A stretch of 26,988 bases of DNA from JAWUWD01 sp034112085 (GCA_034112085.1 JAWUWD010000029.1:1-26988), one strand, 5' to 3'. Positions 1 through 9,030 are shown, numbered from the stretch's first letter. The notes: generated by a model not told the origin, from the sequence alone. Program-made: numbers and translations.

Positions 1-1
1 A

Positions 2-1216
2 ATTAAATAAAGACTAGGTCTCTGCGAAGACCCTTATCGATATAGAGATGAAAAAAGAGAACGAAGTACATTGATTAGTGAGAAGAATGTCGCTATTGCA
101 AGAGAAACGGCACGAAAATCTATTGTATTGCTCAAAAATGATTTAAATACTCTTCCACTCAAATCATCTAAGCGCATTGCGATTATTGGTCCATTGGCTA
201 AAGACAAGGATACTCCATTAGGTAATTGGCGGGCGGCTGCTGAAGGCAATTCTGCTGTTTCCTTTTATGAAGGAATGGTAGCAGCCATTGGAAGTGAGGA
301 TATAAGATATGCTGAAGGTTGCAAACTATCTATCGGTCCCAATACTTTTTCACAACCAACGGAGGTAGAGAATCAAGATAGGTCAGGTTTTCCAGAAGCC
401 ATACAAGTTGCGAAAAATGCAGAAGTCGTTTTTATGGTCTTAGGAGAAACAGCCTTTATGTCTGGGGAATCTAGAAGTCGGGTGGATATCAGTCTTCCAG
501 GTTTGCAATTGGAACTTCTAAAGGAAGTGTATAAAGTGAATAAAAACATTGTACTCGTATTGATGAACGGAAGGCCTATGACAATCCCATGGGAAGCCGA
601 TAATATTCCAACTATTTTGGAGACCTGGCATTTGGGATCTGAAGCTGTCAATGCTATCGCTGACTTCATCACGGGTAAATACAATCCTTCTGGAAAATTG
701 CCTATGACTTTCCCAAGGTCTGTTGGTCAACTTCCGATGTATTACAATCATAAAAGTACAGGAAGACCATCAACTGATCCGGGAATAGTGTTTTATTCTC
801 ATTTTGGAGACGTAGAGAATACACCACTGTTTCCTTTTGGATATGGAATGGGGTATAGTAATTTTCAATATGTAGGACTGCTTCTAAGAGATGCAGAATT
901 GACCAATGATGGAACGATAACAATATCGGTAACTGTGGTTAATAATGGAGAAATGGATGGAGAAGAAGTTGTCCAGCTATATATTCAGGATGTTGTAGGC
1001 AGTATCACCAGACCAGTGAAAGAGCTCAAAAAATTCAAAAAATTACTTATCAAAGCAGGGGAAAGTCAGCGAGTTTCATTTGAAATTTCATCAGAAGATT
1101 TATCCTATTATCGAAAAGATTTCACCTATGGTACTGAGCCTGGAGAGTTCAAGGTTTTTGTAGGTGGCAATTCACGAGATGTATTAGAAAGTAACTTTCG
1201 ACTAGTTGAAAACTAA
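2..1216 (+). CDS. GH3 beta-glucosidase, C-terminal part (BglX type), 5' end outside window, in-frame stop at 8-10
   Basis: This is the back half of a family 3 glycoside hydrolase that releases glucose from beta-glucosides. Reading from position 11 gives RLGLCEDPYRY and then an arginine-rich stretch leading into ARKSIVLLKN, the standard junction between the barrel and the second GH3 domain. The likely acid/base Glu lies in the MSGES motif (codon 467-469). Further on are NPSGKLPMTFPRS and LFPFGYGMGYS, then a C-terminal fibronectin III-like domain (about 890-1200). The catalytic Asp belongs to the missing N-terminal domain. Codon 8-10 is TAA where family members have Phe or Tyr (IK-x-RLGL), so the gene is either broken or misread here. 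A TTG at 71 gives a 381-residue open frame, but a GH3 enzyme starting there would lack the nucleophile domain. The next gene starts 3 bp after the stop. Confidence 0.85.
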
Positions 1217-1219
1217 GAA

Positions 1220-2644
1220 ATGAGTATATCAAAACAATCAAATGATAACAATAGATTCATACTTGCCATAACAGTTGTAGCAACTCTAGGCGGCTTACTG
1301 TTTGGATATGATACTGGCGTGATTGGGGGGTCGCAATTATATTTTACGGAGTATTTCAATTTCACAAAGGCACAGCAAGGCTGGGCAGTAAGTAGTGCCC
1401 TGTATGGGTGCCTTGTAGGCGCATTGCTAGCAGGTTGGATAAGCGATAGATTTAGCAGAAAGTATTCGCTGATTCTTTCAGGATTATTATTTGCTATTTC
1501 TGCTTGGGGCTCTGGAATTCCTGAATCACTATCAACTCTTGTAATATTCAGACTTATTGGTGGATTAGGTGTAGGAATTGCCTCAATGGCTGCTCCCATG
1601 TATATTGCTGAGATCGCCCCTCCTAAGAAAAGGGGAACGTTGGTGTCCTATTATCAATTGGCAATCGTTGTTGGTTTCTTTTCTGTATTTCTAGCGACTT
1701 ATCTTATTGGTGGTGGAGATAGTGATCAGTTGTCTTCTGAGGAACTTGAATTGATCCATCTTTATAATGTCGATAGAGGTTGGAGAGTCATGTTCTGGTC
1801 GGAATTAATACCAGCAGTATCCTTTTTTATATTATTGTTTTTTGTGCCAAATAGTCCGCGTTGGTTGATAATGAAAGGCCGAGACGCAGAGGCGAAGATA
1901 GTACTTGAAAAGGTGACGTCCTCAATTGAAGAGGCTAGAACAGAGTTTTTAGAAATAAAGGATTCACTTACCAAAGATCAGAATAAGGTTAAGACTTCAG
2001 TCTTCTCTAAAAAAATGGGTTTTGTTCTCTTTCTCGGTATTATGCTATCCATACTACAACAAGTCACTGGTATCAATGCAATTTTGTACTATGGAGCAGA
2101 GATTTTCAGTAATGCTCTCGGGTATGGACCCGAAGACGCTCTAAAGCAACAATTACTTTTAGGTGCAGTCAATCTGGCATTTACCTTCGTGGCTATCTAT
2201 CAGGTTGATAAATGGGGTAGAAAACCACTCTTGATCGTAGGAACTATTGGTATGTTCTTAGGGATAGGTACTTTAGGATTGTCTATTTACTTTGATCAAT
2301 TAGGACTGGTTTCCTTGATAAGTATGTTGGTATTCATCGCTTCATTTGCTCTCTCGATGGGCCCAGTGACTTGGGTGATACTTTCAGAGATCTTTCCAAA
2401 TAGAATCAGAAGTCAAGCGCTTTCGATTGCTGTAGCGGCACAGTGGTTATTCAACGCAATTGTAGCAAATACCTTTCCTATCATCAATGGGAGTGACGTA
2501 AATCAACATTCATTTAATGGAGCATTACCCTATTTCATTTTTGCGTCTTTATGTATTGTGACCGTGTTATTTGTCCTCAGGTTCATCCCTGAAACTAAAG
2601 GGAAAACACTGGAGGAAATGGAAGGGTTATGGGAGGATCAATGA
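1220..2644 (+). CDS. MFS sugar porter family permease (glucose/xylose:H+ symporter type)
   Basis: This 474-residue inner-membrane carrier has the usual length and twelve-helix pattern of the sugar porter family, which includes XylE, GalP and the GLUT proteins. Visible family motifs are GGLLFGYDTGVIGG in helix 1, PMYIAEIAPPKKRG after helix 4, PNSPRWLIMKGR before the central loop, QQVTGINAILYY in helix 7, DKWGRKPLL, PVTWVILSEIFP in helix 10 and PETKGKTLEEME at the C terminus. QQ and the GIN segment line the hexose site in characterised members, so glucose is the likely cargo. It sits 3 bp after a GH3 glucosidase, which suits import of the glucose that enzyme frees. Its TGA stop overlaps the start of the next small gene. 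Sugar specificity is inferred from context. Confidence 0.93.
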   Translation: MSISKQSNDNNRFILAITVVATLGGLLFGYDTGVIGGSQLYFTEYFNFTKAQQGWAVSSALYGCLVGALLAGWISDRFSRKYSLILSGLLFAISAWGSGIPESLSTLVIFRLIGGLGVGIASMAAPMYIAEIAPPKKRGTLVSYYQLAIVVGFFSVFLATYLIGGGDSDQLSSEELELIHLYNVDRGWRVMFWSELIPAVSFFILLFFVPNSPRWLIMKGRDAEAKIVLEKVTSSIEEARTEFLEIKDSLTKDQNKVKTSVFSKKMGFVLFLGIMLSILQQVTGINAILYYGAEIFSNALGYGPEDALKQQLLLGAVNLAFTFVAIYQVDKWGRKPLLIVGTIGMFLGIGTLGLSIYFDQLGLVSLISMLVFIASFALSMGPVTWVILSEIFPNRIRSQALSIAVAAQWLFNAIVANTFPIINGSDVNQHSFNGALPYFIFASLCIVTVLFVLRFIPETKGKTLEEMEGLWEDQ

Positions 2645-2832
2645 TGAACTTAAACTTTATAAAAATGGTAAAAAACGTTGTTTCATTCCTATTCATTATA
2701 CCAAGTAGACTTTTGGCGTTTACAGCCATTTGTTTGGTGGCAGTACCATTGGTGTTTATAACAATTTTTTTTGGTGTCGTCTCATCAATAACTAGTAAGG
2801 CACCAAATTATTATTATGAATTTGATATTTAA
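2641..2832 (+). CDS. Small hydrophobic membrane protein, function unknown
   Basis: A 63-residue protein (62 if started at the adjacent ATG 2644) with a short basic N terminus and one long hydrophobic stretch, roughly residues 13-47, interrupted by a PSR turn. It is probably a single- or hairpin-spanning inner-membrane peptide. A strong Shine-Dalgarno sequence GGAGG at 2632-2636 lies at the right distance from ATG 2644 and sits inside the end of the permease gene. The start overlaps the permease stop, and the 3' end overlaps the next gene by 17 bp, so it is embedded in the operon on both sides. A start at 2629 is also open but would lie before the ribosome site. I do not recognise a family. 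A helper subunit of the permease is possible but unproven. Confidence 0.6.
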   Translation: MMNLNFIKMVKNVVSFLFIIPSRLLAFTAICLVAVPLVFITIFFGVVSSITSKAPNYYYEFDI

Positions 2833-4105
2833 AATAATGTGCGCAGGGTTGGTCATAGTGCTTTGCTATTCCTGTGATCAAAAAAAAAATAAAAACGAAT
2901 CAAATCAATCAAGTAAAAATAAAAAAGTGACAGCAAAAGACATATTAGGCAATTCGAATTACCTGGCAATTTCATATGGAGGTTATAGACAAAACTCAAG
3001 AGACATTCAACCTACCATTGATGAGATCAAAGAAGACATGTTAATGTTGTCAGCGATAGGCGTGAAAATCTTAAGAACCTATAATGTTCAGCTTCCACAG
3101 GCTACCAACATTTTAAAGGCTATAAGTGCAATAAAGAAAGAACATCCCTCTTTTGAAATGTATGTGATGCTCGGTGCATGGATAGACTGTAAAAATGCTT
3201 GGACTGAACAAGTGCCAGATCATCATGTCGAAAGTGAGCAGAATGAAGGAGAAATTGCAAGAGCTGCATCACTTGCTAGTCAATATCCTGAAATTGTGAA
3301 AATTATTGCTGTTGGAAATGAAGCAATGGTCAATTGGGCAGAGAGTTATTATGTACAGCCATCAGTCATTCTCAAGTGGGTAAATCACTTACAATCATTA
3401 AAACAATCTGGCGAGTTATCAGAAGATCTTTGGATTACGAGTTCCGATGATTTTGCTTCATGGGGAGGTGCGGACTCAAGTTACCATACCGAAGATCTTG
3501 AGAAGTTGATTCACGCAGTAGACTACATCTCTATGCATACCTATCCTTACCATAATTCACATTACAATCATGATTTTTGGAAAGTACCTGAAGAACAACT
3601 ACAGCTTTCAGCAATAGAACAAGCGGATGCTGCAATGCTACGGGCTAAAGAATTTGCCGTAGCTCAGTATGATTCTATTTCCAATTATGTCAAAAGTCTT
3701 GGTGTGAGCAAACCAATCCATATTGGTGAGACAGGTTGGGCAACAGTGTCTGATGGTTTTTATGGACCGGATGGCTCAAGGGCTACCGATGAATATAAGC
3801 AAGGCCTGTTTTATAAGCACATGCGCGAATGGACTAATTCAGCCGGTATTTCATGCTTCTATTTCGAAGCATTTGATGAGCAATGGAAGGATGCCGATAA
3901 CTCAGTGGGCTCAGAGAATCATTTTGGTCTCTTCGATATTAAAGGACAAGCCAAGTTTGCTCTTTGGGAGTATGTTGATCAAGGTGCATTCAAAGGATTA
4001 TCTAGAGATGGAAACACTATTGGAAAAACCTATAAAGGTGACCACGAAGCTTTGATGTCAGAGGTATTGGCACCACCAGCTAGGGAGGGTGCATTTGTCC
4101 AATAA
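2816..4105 (+). CDS. GH17 beta-1,3-glucanase-like lipoprotein
   Basis: A 429-residue exported lipoprotein with a hydrophobic leader and lipobox ending at Cys20 (LCYSC), followed by a Lys/Asn/Ser-rich linker to about residue 38. The rest is a TIM-barrel domain of GH17 type. The acid/base is Glu169 in VGNEAM and the nucleophile is Glu305 in HIGETGW, the typical GNE and ETGW pair. GH17 enzymes cut or rearrange beta-1,3-glucans such as laminarin. The acid-rich export tag is absent after the Cys (CDQKKN), so a periplasmic face is as likely as the cell surface. It overlaps the small membrane protein gene by 17 bp and is followed after 12 bp by a GH30 gene. Hydrolase versus transglucosidase activity cannot be decided from sequence. 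Confidence 0.88.
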   Translation: MNLIFKIMCAGLVIVLCYSCDQKKNKNESNQSSKNKKVTAKDILGNSNYLAISYGGYRQNSRDIQPTIDEIKEDMLMLSAIGVKILRTYNVQLPQATNILKAISAIKKEHPSFEMYVMLGAWIDCKNAWTEQVPDHHVESEQNEGEIARAASLASQYPEIVKIIAVGNEAMVNWAESYYVQPSVILKWVNHLQSLKQSGELSEDLWITSSDDFASWGGADSSYHTEDLEKLIHAVDYISMHTYPYHNSHYNHDFWKVPEEQLQLSAIEQADAAMLRAKEFAVAQYDSISNYVKSLGVSKPIHIGETGWATVSDGFYGPDGSRATDEYKQGLFYKHMREWTNSAGISCFYFEAFDEQWKDADNSVGSENHFGLFDIKGQAKFALWEYVDQGAFKGLSRDGNTIGKTYKGDHEALMSEVLAPPAREGAFVQ

Positions 4106-4117
4106 TAAAAGCTGAAA

Positions 4118-5617
4118 ATGAAAATTACTACGAATTATATTCTCATTCTATTAATAGTCCTTATGTCAAGTGCATGTGATTCCAATGTGGAAAAGTTAGA
4201 GATAGAGGTCTTCGAAACTTCTGCAAGTGGTAATCAGCTCAAAAAAATAATTAATTTTGAAGAGTCCGAAAACCCAGTGATATTAGAAATCTCACCAGGT
4301 AATGAGTATCAGACCATAACAGGTTTTGGAGGATCCTTTACAGAAGCCTCTGCATATCTACTAAACAGGCTAAGTCCCGAAAATCGTGATATAATACTAG
4401 AGGCTTATTTTGGAGAAACTGGAGCGCGATATTCACTTACACGAACGCACATGAACTCTAGTGATTTTTCATTAAGCAACTATTCGTATGCGCCTATTGA
4501 AGATGATAAAGATCTAGTACATTTCTCAGTAGATGAGGATAGAGATGACCTCATACCTATGATCAAAGGAGCGATGGCCAAGTCTAAAGATGGATTCAAA
4601 ATAATCACTTCACCTTGGACTGCACCACCTTGGATGAAGGATAACAAAAGTTGGGTTGGAGGAAAATTGTTGCCAGAGTATTATGATACTTGGGCGTTAT
4701 TCTACTCAAAGTACTTGGATGCCTATAAGGCAGAAGGTATTGATATATGGGGTTTTACTGTGGAAAATGAACCCTTGGGCAACGATAATAACTGGGAAAG
4801 CATGCATTTCTCAGCAGAGGAGATGACACTATTCGTTCAAAATCACTTAGGGCCAAAGTTAGAAGCTGACGGAAAAGGTGATGTGAAAATATTGGGCTAT
4901 GATCAAAATCGTGAACATCTGAAGCATTGGGTAGATGTAATGTACAAGAATGATAGTACCTCAAAATATTATGATGGCACAGCTGTACATTGGTATGCTA
5001 GTACTTATGAAGTGTTTTCGGATGAGTTGCAATATGCACACCAGAAAGCACCCAATAAGTATTTGATACAATCTGAGGCATGTGTGGATTCTGAAGTGCC
5101 TAAGTGGCAGGATGATGCATGGTACTGGTCAAAGGAAGCTACAGATTGGGGATGGGATTGGGCACCTGACGTGGATAAACCACTTCATCCTAAATATGTA
5201 CCTGTATACAGATATGCCCGTGACATCATTGGTTGCTTGAATAATTATGTTGATGGTTGGATAGATTGGAACATGGTTCTGGATAAGCAAGGGGGGCCAA
5301 ATTGGTTCAAGAATTGGTGTGTAGCCCCAGTGATTGTAGATCCAGATTCAGATGAAGTGTATTTTACTCCGATATATTACACAATGGCACATTTCAGTAA
5401 GTACATAAGACCAGGAGCTAAAAGAATTGGACTAGAATTTTCAGACAAATCCTTGCTGGCCACTGCTGCGCAAAACTCTGATGGAACTATCGCTGTGGTG
5501 ATACTGAATCAAGGTCTCGAATCTAAAACTATTAAACTAAAGTTGGGAGAAATGGAATCTGATATAGCCATAAGTGCTCAGGCCATTCAAACAATTATTG
5601 TTTCACCTAAAAACTAA
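4118..5617 (+). CDS. GH30 lipoprotein (beta-1,6-glucanase/glucosidase-like)
   Basis: A 499-residue lipoprotein with lipobox Cys20 (LMSSAC). The body matches the glucosylceramidase-like GH30 family: GFGGSFTEASA near the start of the barrel, SPWTAPPWMK, the acid/base Glu218 in TVENEP, and the nucleophile Glu320 in IQSEAC. A C-terminal beta-sandwich (about residues 430-499), with ATAAQNSDGTIAVVILN, packs against the barrel in this family. In laminarin loci of marine Bacteroidota such enzymes remove beta-1,6-linked glucose branches, and that is the likely role beside two GH17 genes. The position is 12 bp after the GH17 gene and 5 bp before the transporter fusion gene, so all are probably on one transcript. 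The exact linkage (endo- or exo-beta-1,6) is inferred. Confidence 0.9.
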   Translation: MKITTNYILILLIVLMSSACDSNVEKLEIEVFETSASGNQLKKIINFEESENPVILEISPGNEYQTITGFGGSFTEASAYLLNRLSPENRDIILEAYFGETGARYSLTRTHMNSSDFSLSNYSYAPIEDDKDLVHFSVDEDRDDLIPMIKGAMAKSKDGFKIITSPWTAPPWMKDNKSWVGGKLLPEYYDTWALFYSKYLDAYKAEGIDIWGFTVENEPLGNDNNWESMHFSAEEMTLFVQNHLGPKLEADGKGDVKILGYDQNREHLKHWVDVMYKNDSTSKYYDGTAVHWYASTYEVFSDELQYAHQKAPNKYLIQSEACVDSEVPKWQDDAWYWSKEATDWGWDWAPDVDKPLHPKYVPVYRYARDIIGCLNNYVDGWIDWNMVLDKQGGPNWFKNWCVAPVIVDPDSDEVYFTPIYYTMAHFSKYIRPGAKRIGLEFSDKSLLATAAQNSDGTIAVVILNQGLESKTIKLKLGEMESDIAISAQAIQTIIVSPKN

Positions 5618-5622
5618 AATTT

Positions 5623-7986
5623 ATGTCCTCAGTGACTAATCAAGTGCCATTTGGCCAAAAAGTAGCATTTGGTATTGGCATGCTCGCCAATAAAATGTTT
5701 CCTGCAGCTTTAGGTATTTTCATGGTGTTACTTGTTCAGAAAATAGGATTTCCTGGTTGGATGTATGGGGCAGTCTATTTTCTTCCACGTTTATCAGATG
5801 CCTTTACAGATCCTATTATGGGATTCATCTCTGACAACACAAAATCTAGATGGGGGAGACGTAGGCAGTATGTGCTGGCTGGAGCGGTTATAATGGGAGT
5901 AACCTTTGCTATCATGTGGCAATTATATGGTACTAATAGTGTTGATTACAACTTCACTTATTTCCTTCTTTGGTCTTTTGCATTTTATATTGGGATCACC
6001 ATTTTTAGCGTTCCCTATGTGGCTATGGGGTATGAAATGACTACTGACTTTCATGAGCGTACTCAAATTATGGCTATTGCTCAATGGATAGGACAATGGG
6101 CATGGGTCATAGCACCTTGGTTTTGGATTATCATGTACGACCCGGAGTGGTTTCCTACTACCGAAGCAGCCACACGAGAACTATCTATATGGGTAGGAAT
6201 AATTTTCGCAATCTGCGCTATGGTTCCAGCACTCTTTATTCCTAGTAAATCAACCTTAAACGAAAACTATTCTCCTCTTTCTTTAAGAAATATTGGTAGC
6301 AGTCTTTCTGAAATATGGAAAGGGTTTGTGCAAGCTTTCTCTTCTCAACCTTTCCGGAAACTATGTTTTTCTACATTTTTCATATATAATTCTTTCATGA
6401 CCATAGCTGGTTTTACTTTTTTTATAGTTGTTTGGCATCTATTCAAAGGGGATGCAGAAGCAGCCGGCTATTGGACTCCTTTATTTGGTAGTGCTGGAGC
6501 AATTGTCACAACCTTCTTAGTCATACCTATTGTGGCGCGTATGTCCAAAAAAATAGGCAAGAAAAATGCCTTCATGATATCGCAAGGCATCTCACTCATT
6601 GGTTATGCTTCTTTGTGGTTTCTATTTGTGCCAGGTAAACCATGGATGTTTATTTTTGCTTTGCCTTTCCATTCTTTTGGTATTGGTAGCCTTTTCGTAA
6701 TCATGATGTCAATGACTGCAGATGTAATTGATCTGGATGAACTAAACCATGGCGTACGTAGAGAAGGAGTATTTGGGGCTATTTATTGGTATATGGTGAA
6801 ATTTGGTTTTGCTATAGCTGGAGGTTTGAGTGGAGTCATATTGAGCGTTGTAGGTTTTGATGGCAATGCGTCAGTACAACCGGAGGGTGCAATTGATGGT
6901 TTAAGGCTAGCTTTTTCCGGTATTCCAATGCTAGGAACGCTTATCGCTATGTATATAATGCATAATTACAGTATAGACGAAAAACGAGCGAATGAAATCC
7001 GCACCGAATTAGATAAGCGTGCGGTAAAACCAATAAAATCGAGTTCATCTTACTCCCCTAAGAATAGTTTACAAACATTATTTGCAAGAGACTTTGATTT
7101 AGATTTAGAAGTTGAGACAGATTTTTCCTCAAAAAGTGAATCCGAGAGAAAATCGACATTTACTACTTCTTTGAACAGTGGAACTCATGGCTTCTGTTTT
7201 AGCCCGTATTTAGAAGGTCAGGATATTGGTGACACACTGTCTGAGGCACAGATTCGTCAACGCATGGATATTATTAATCCATACACGAAATGGGTACGCT
7301 CATTTTCATGTACCAATGGTAATGAGCATATCCCTAAAGTCGCTCATCAACAAGGGCTAAAGACAATGGTTGGTGCATGGATTGGCAGCGATAAAGAACA
7401 AAATGAAAAGGAAATAAATGCATTAATCAACCTTGCGAAATCAGGTTATGTAGATATTGCTTCTGTTGGCAACGAGGTACTACTTCGTGGTGAATTGTCA
7501 AAAACAGAATTAATTGGCTACATAAATCGAGTCAAGGAGGCGCTGCCTGGTATTCAAGTAGGGTGTGTAGATACTTATTATCAGTTTAGTGATCATCCAG
7601 AATTGGTAGATGCATGCGATATTATTTTAGCTAACTGTTATCCATTTTGGGAAGGCTGCAATATCAATGAAGCTTCAATATACCTGCAAAAAATGTATGC
7701 AGTGACTCAAGAAGTGGCTAAAGGTAAACCAGTGCTGATCACTGAAACGGGCTGGCCAAATAATGGAGATTCCACTGGAGGTGCTACACCTTCCATGAAC
7801 AATGCGATGCAGTATTTCACAAACGTGAATAATTGGAGCCAAAAACACGGAATTGATCTATTTTACTTCTCCTCATTTGATGAATCTTGGAAAGTACACC
7901 ATGAAGGCGATGTAGGACAAAGTTGGGGTATCTGGGATGCAAGCGAGAAAAATAAATACATACAGGACAAGGTAACAACACATTAA
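5623..7986 (+). CDS. Fusion protein: GPH-family (MelB-like) sugar transporter with C-terminal GH17 domain
   Basis: A 787-residue two-part protein. Residues 1 to about 455 are a twelve-helix glycoside-pentoside-hexuronide carrier: LPRLSDAFTDPIMGFISD and SRWGRRRQYV are the MelB-type cytoplasmic motif, and DVIDLDELNHGVRREG with GAIYWYMVKFG is typical of the second half. After a charged end (KRANEIRTELDKR) and a serine-rich linker (about 470-510) comes a GH17 barrel with both catalytic acids, Glu618 (VGNEV) and Glu708 (ITETGWP). Because MFS proteins have both ends inside the cell, the enzyme domain should be cytoplasmic, placed to meet oligosaccharides as they enter. No Met codon occurs in the linker that could start a separate protein. 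The domain is closely similar to the next gene. Substrate (beta-1,3-gluco-oligosaccharide) is inferred. Confidence 0.9.
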   Translation: MSSVTNQVPFGQKVAFGIGMLANKMFPAALGIFMVLLVQKIGFPGWMYGAVYFLPRLSDAFTDPIMGFISDNTKSRWGRRRQYVLAGAVIMGVTFAIMWQLYGTNSVDYNFTYFLLWSFAFYIGITIFSVPYVAMGYEMTTDFHERTQIMAIAQWIGQWAWVIAPWFWIIMYDPEWFPTTEAATRELSIWVGIIFAICAMVPALFIPSKSTLNENYSPLSLRNIGSSLSEIWKGFVQAFSSQPFRKLCFSTFFIYNSFMTIAGFTFFIVVWHLFKGDAEAAGYWTPLFGSAGAIVTTFLVIPIVARMSKKIGKKNAFMISQGISLIGYASLWFLFVPGKPWMFIFALPFHSFGIGSLFVIMMSMTADVIDLDELNHGVRREGVFGAIYWYMVKFGFAIAGGLSGVILSVVGFDGNASVQPEGAIDGLRLAFSGIPMLGTLIAMYIMHNYSIDEKRANEIRTELDKRAVKPIKSSSSYSPKNSLQTLFARDFDLDLEVETDFSSKSESERKSTFTTSLNSGTHGFCFSPYLEGQDIGDTLSEAQIRQRMDIINPYTKWVRSFSCTNGNEHIPKVAHQQGLKTMVGAWIGSDKEQNEKEINALINLAKSGYVDIASVGNEVLLRGELSKTELIGYINRVKEALPGIQVGCVDTYYQFSDHPELVDACDIILANCYPFWEGCNINEASIYLQKMYAVTQEVAKGKPVLITETGWPNNGDSTGGATPSMNNAMQYFTNVNNWSQKHGIDLFYFSSFDESWKVHHEGDVGQSWGIWDASEKNKYIQDKVTTH

Positions 7987-7990
7987 CATT

Positions 7991-8899
7991 ATGTCATATA
8001 GAAAAGGTCATCATTTTTCATTAGAAAAATCAAAATTCACCAAACAAGCGGGTGTAGATTTCAGCAAGTATTCAGAAGAGAAGTTAGAACAGCTATGGAG
8101 AGATAGTCTCGAAAGTGGTATGCATGGCCTTTGTTTTAGCATGTATGAAGACGGACAAGAGCCAGGTGATGTCATCACAGTAGAACAAGTAGAGCGAAGG
8201 ATGAAAATTATACAGCCGCATACAAAATGGGTGCGTTCATTTTCATGTATAGAAGGTAACGAGCATATTCCACGTATAGCAACTCAATACGGAATAAAGA
8301 CTTTAGTTGGTGCTTGGTTAAGTGATGATCTAGAAACGAATGAAGCCGAAATAGAGGGGCTAATCCAGCTGGCTAAAGATGGTTGTGTTGATATAGCTTC
8401 TGTAGGAAACGAGGTAATGTATAGAGGGGATTTGACTGAAGAGCAATTGTTAACATATATACTTCGAGTGAAAGAAGCTTTGCCAGATATTCCTGTTGGC
8501 TATGTGGATGCATATTATGAATTTTCTGATAGACCCAAAATAACTGAAGCATGCGATGTTATCTTATCCAACTGCTATCCTTATTGGGAAGGGTGTGACA
8601 TTGGTCATTCATTAAATCATATGCAAGAAATGTTTGGTCATGCATCTGATGCTGCAAATGGTAAAAAAGTAATTATTACAGAAACCGGATGGCCTAGTGA
8701 AGGTGGAAGTCTAAGAGGGGCGTTTTCATCTAGAGAAAATGCTATGAAATATTTTATCAATGCGCAATTGTGGTCTGCGAAAGAGGGCATTGAGATGTTT
8801 TATTTCTCATCATTTGATGAATCCTGGAAAGTTGGTGATGAAGGAGATGTTGGAGCTTATTGGGGTCTTTGGGATAAGAGTGAACAGCTTAAATTCTAG
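7991..8899 (+). CDS. Cytoplasmic GH17-like protein, paralog of the preceding fusion domain
   Basis: A 302-residue protein made only of a GH17 barrel, with no signal peptide, so probably cytoplasmic. The acid/base is Glu141 (ASVGNEV) and the nucleophile Glu231 (ITETGWP). The spacing of 90 residues between them is the same as in the preceding fusion protein. Long identical blocks are shared with that domain, including TKWVRSFSC, GNEHIP, VDIASVGNEV, RVKEALP and FYFSSFDESWKV, showing a tandem duplication. It starts 4 bp after the fusion gene and is the last gene before a strong hairpin terminator. A role in shortening or remodelling imported beta-1,3-gluco-oligosaccharides is the simplest reading. 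A transglucosidase is also possible. Confidence 0.9.
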   Translation: MSYRKGHHFSLEKSKFTKQAGVDFSKYSEEKLEQLWRDSLESGMHGLCFSMYEDGQEPGDVITVEQVERRMKIIQPHTKWVRSFSCIEGNEHIPRIATQYGIKTLVGAWLSDDLETNEAEIEGLIQLAKDGCVDIASVGNEVMYRGDLTEEQLLTYILRVKEALPDIPVGYVDAYYEFSDRPKITEACDVILSNCYPYWEGCDIGHSLNHMQEMFGHASDAANGKKVIITETGWPSEGGSLRGAFSSRENAMKYFINAQLWSAKEGIEMFYFSSFDESWKVGDEGDVGAYWGLWDKSEQLKF

Positions 8900-8986
8900 A
8901 TTTCTACTACTTTCTAACCATTAAGAGCTCACAGTGTAATTGAAAAGTGTATAGGATTATAGTAGACTCGTTTTTCATTAGTATTC

Positions 8987-9030
8987 CTACAAACAGTGAC
9001 AGCTTAAATTTTCACTGTTTGTAGATTTTT
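8987..9030 (+). terminator. Rho-independent-type terminator of the + strand glucan operon
   Basis: A perfect 13-bp inverted repeat, CTACAAACAGTGA at 8987-8999 and TCACTGTTTGTAG at 9012-9024, with a 12-base loop, is followed by ATTTTT at 9025-9030. It lies 88 bp after the stop of the last GH17 gene. The T run is only on the + strand side, but the stem could also slow transcription arriving from the opposite operon ending at 9156. The remaining 8900-9155 sequence between the two convergent operons shows no further gene. Confidence 0.8.

Noticed and set aside
3723..4055. 110-residue open frame inside the GH17 lipoprotein gene
   Set aside because: It lies wholly within a well-supported gene in another frame, has no recognisable motif and no ribosome site.
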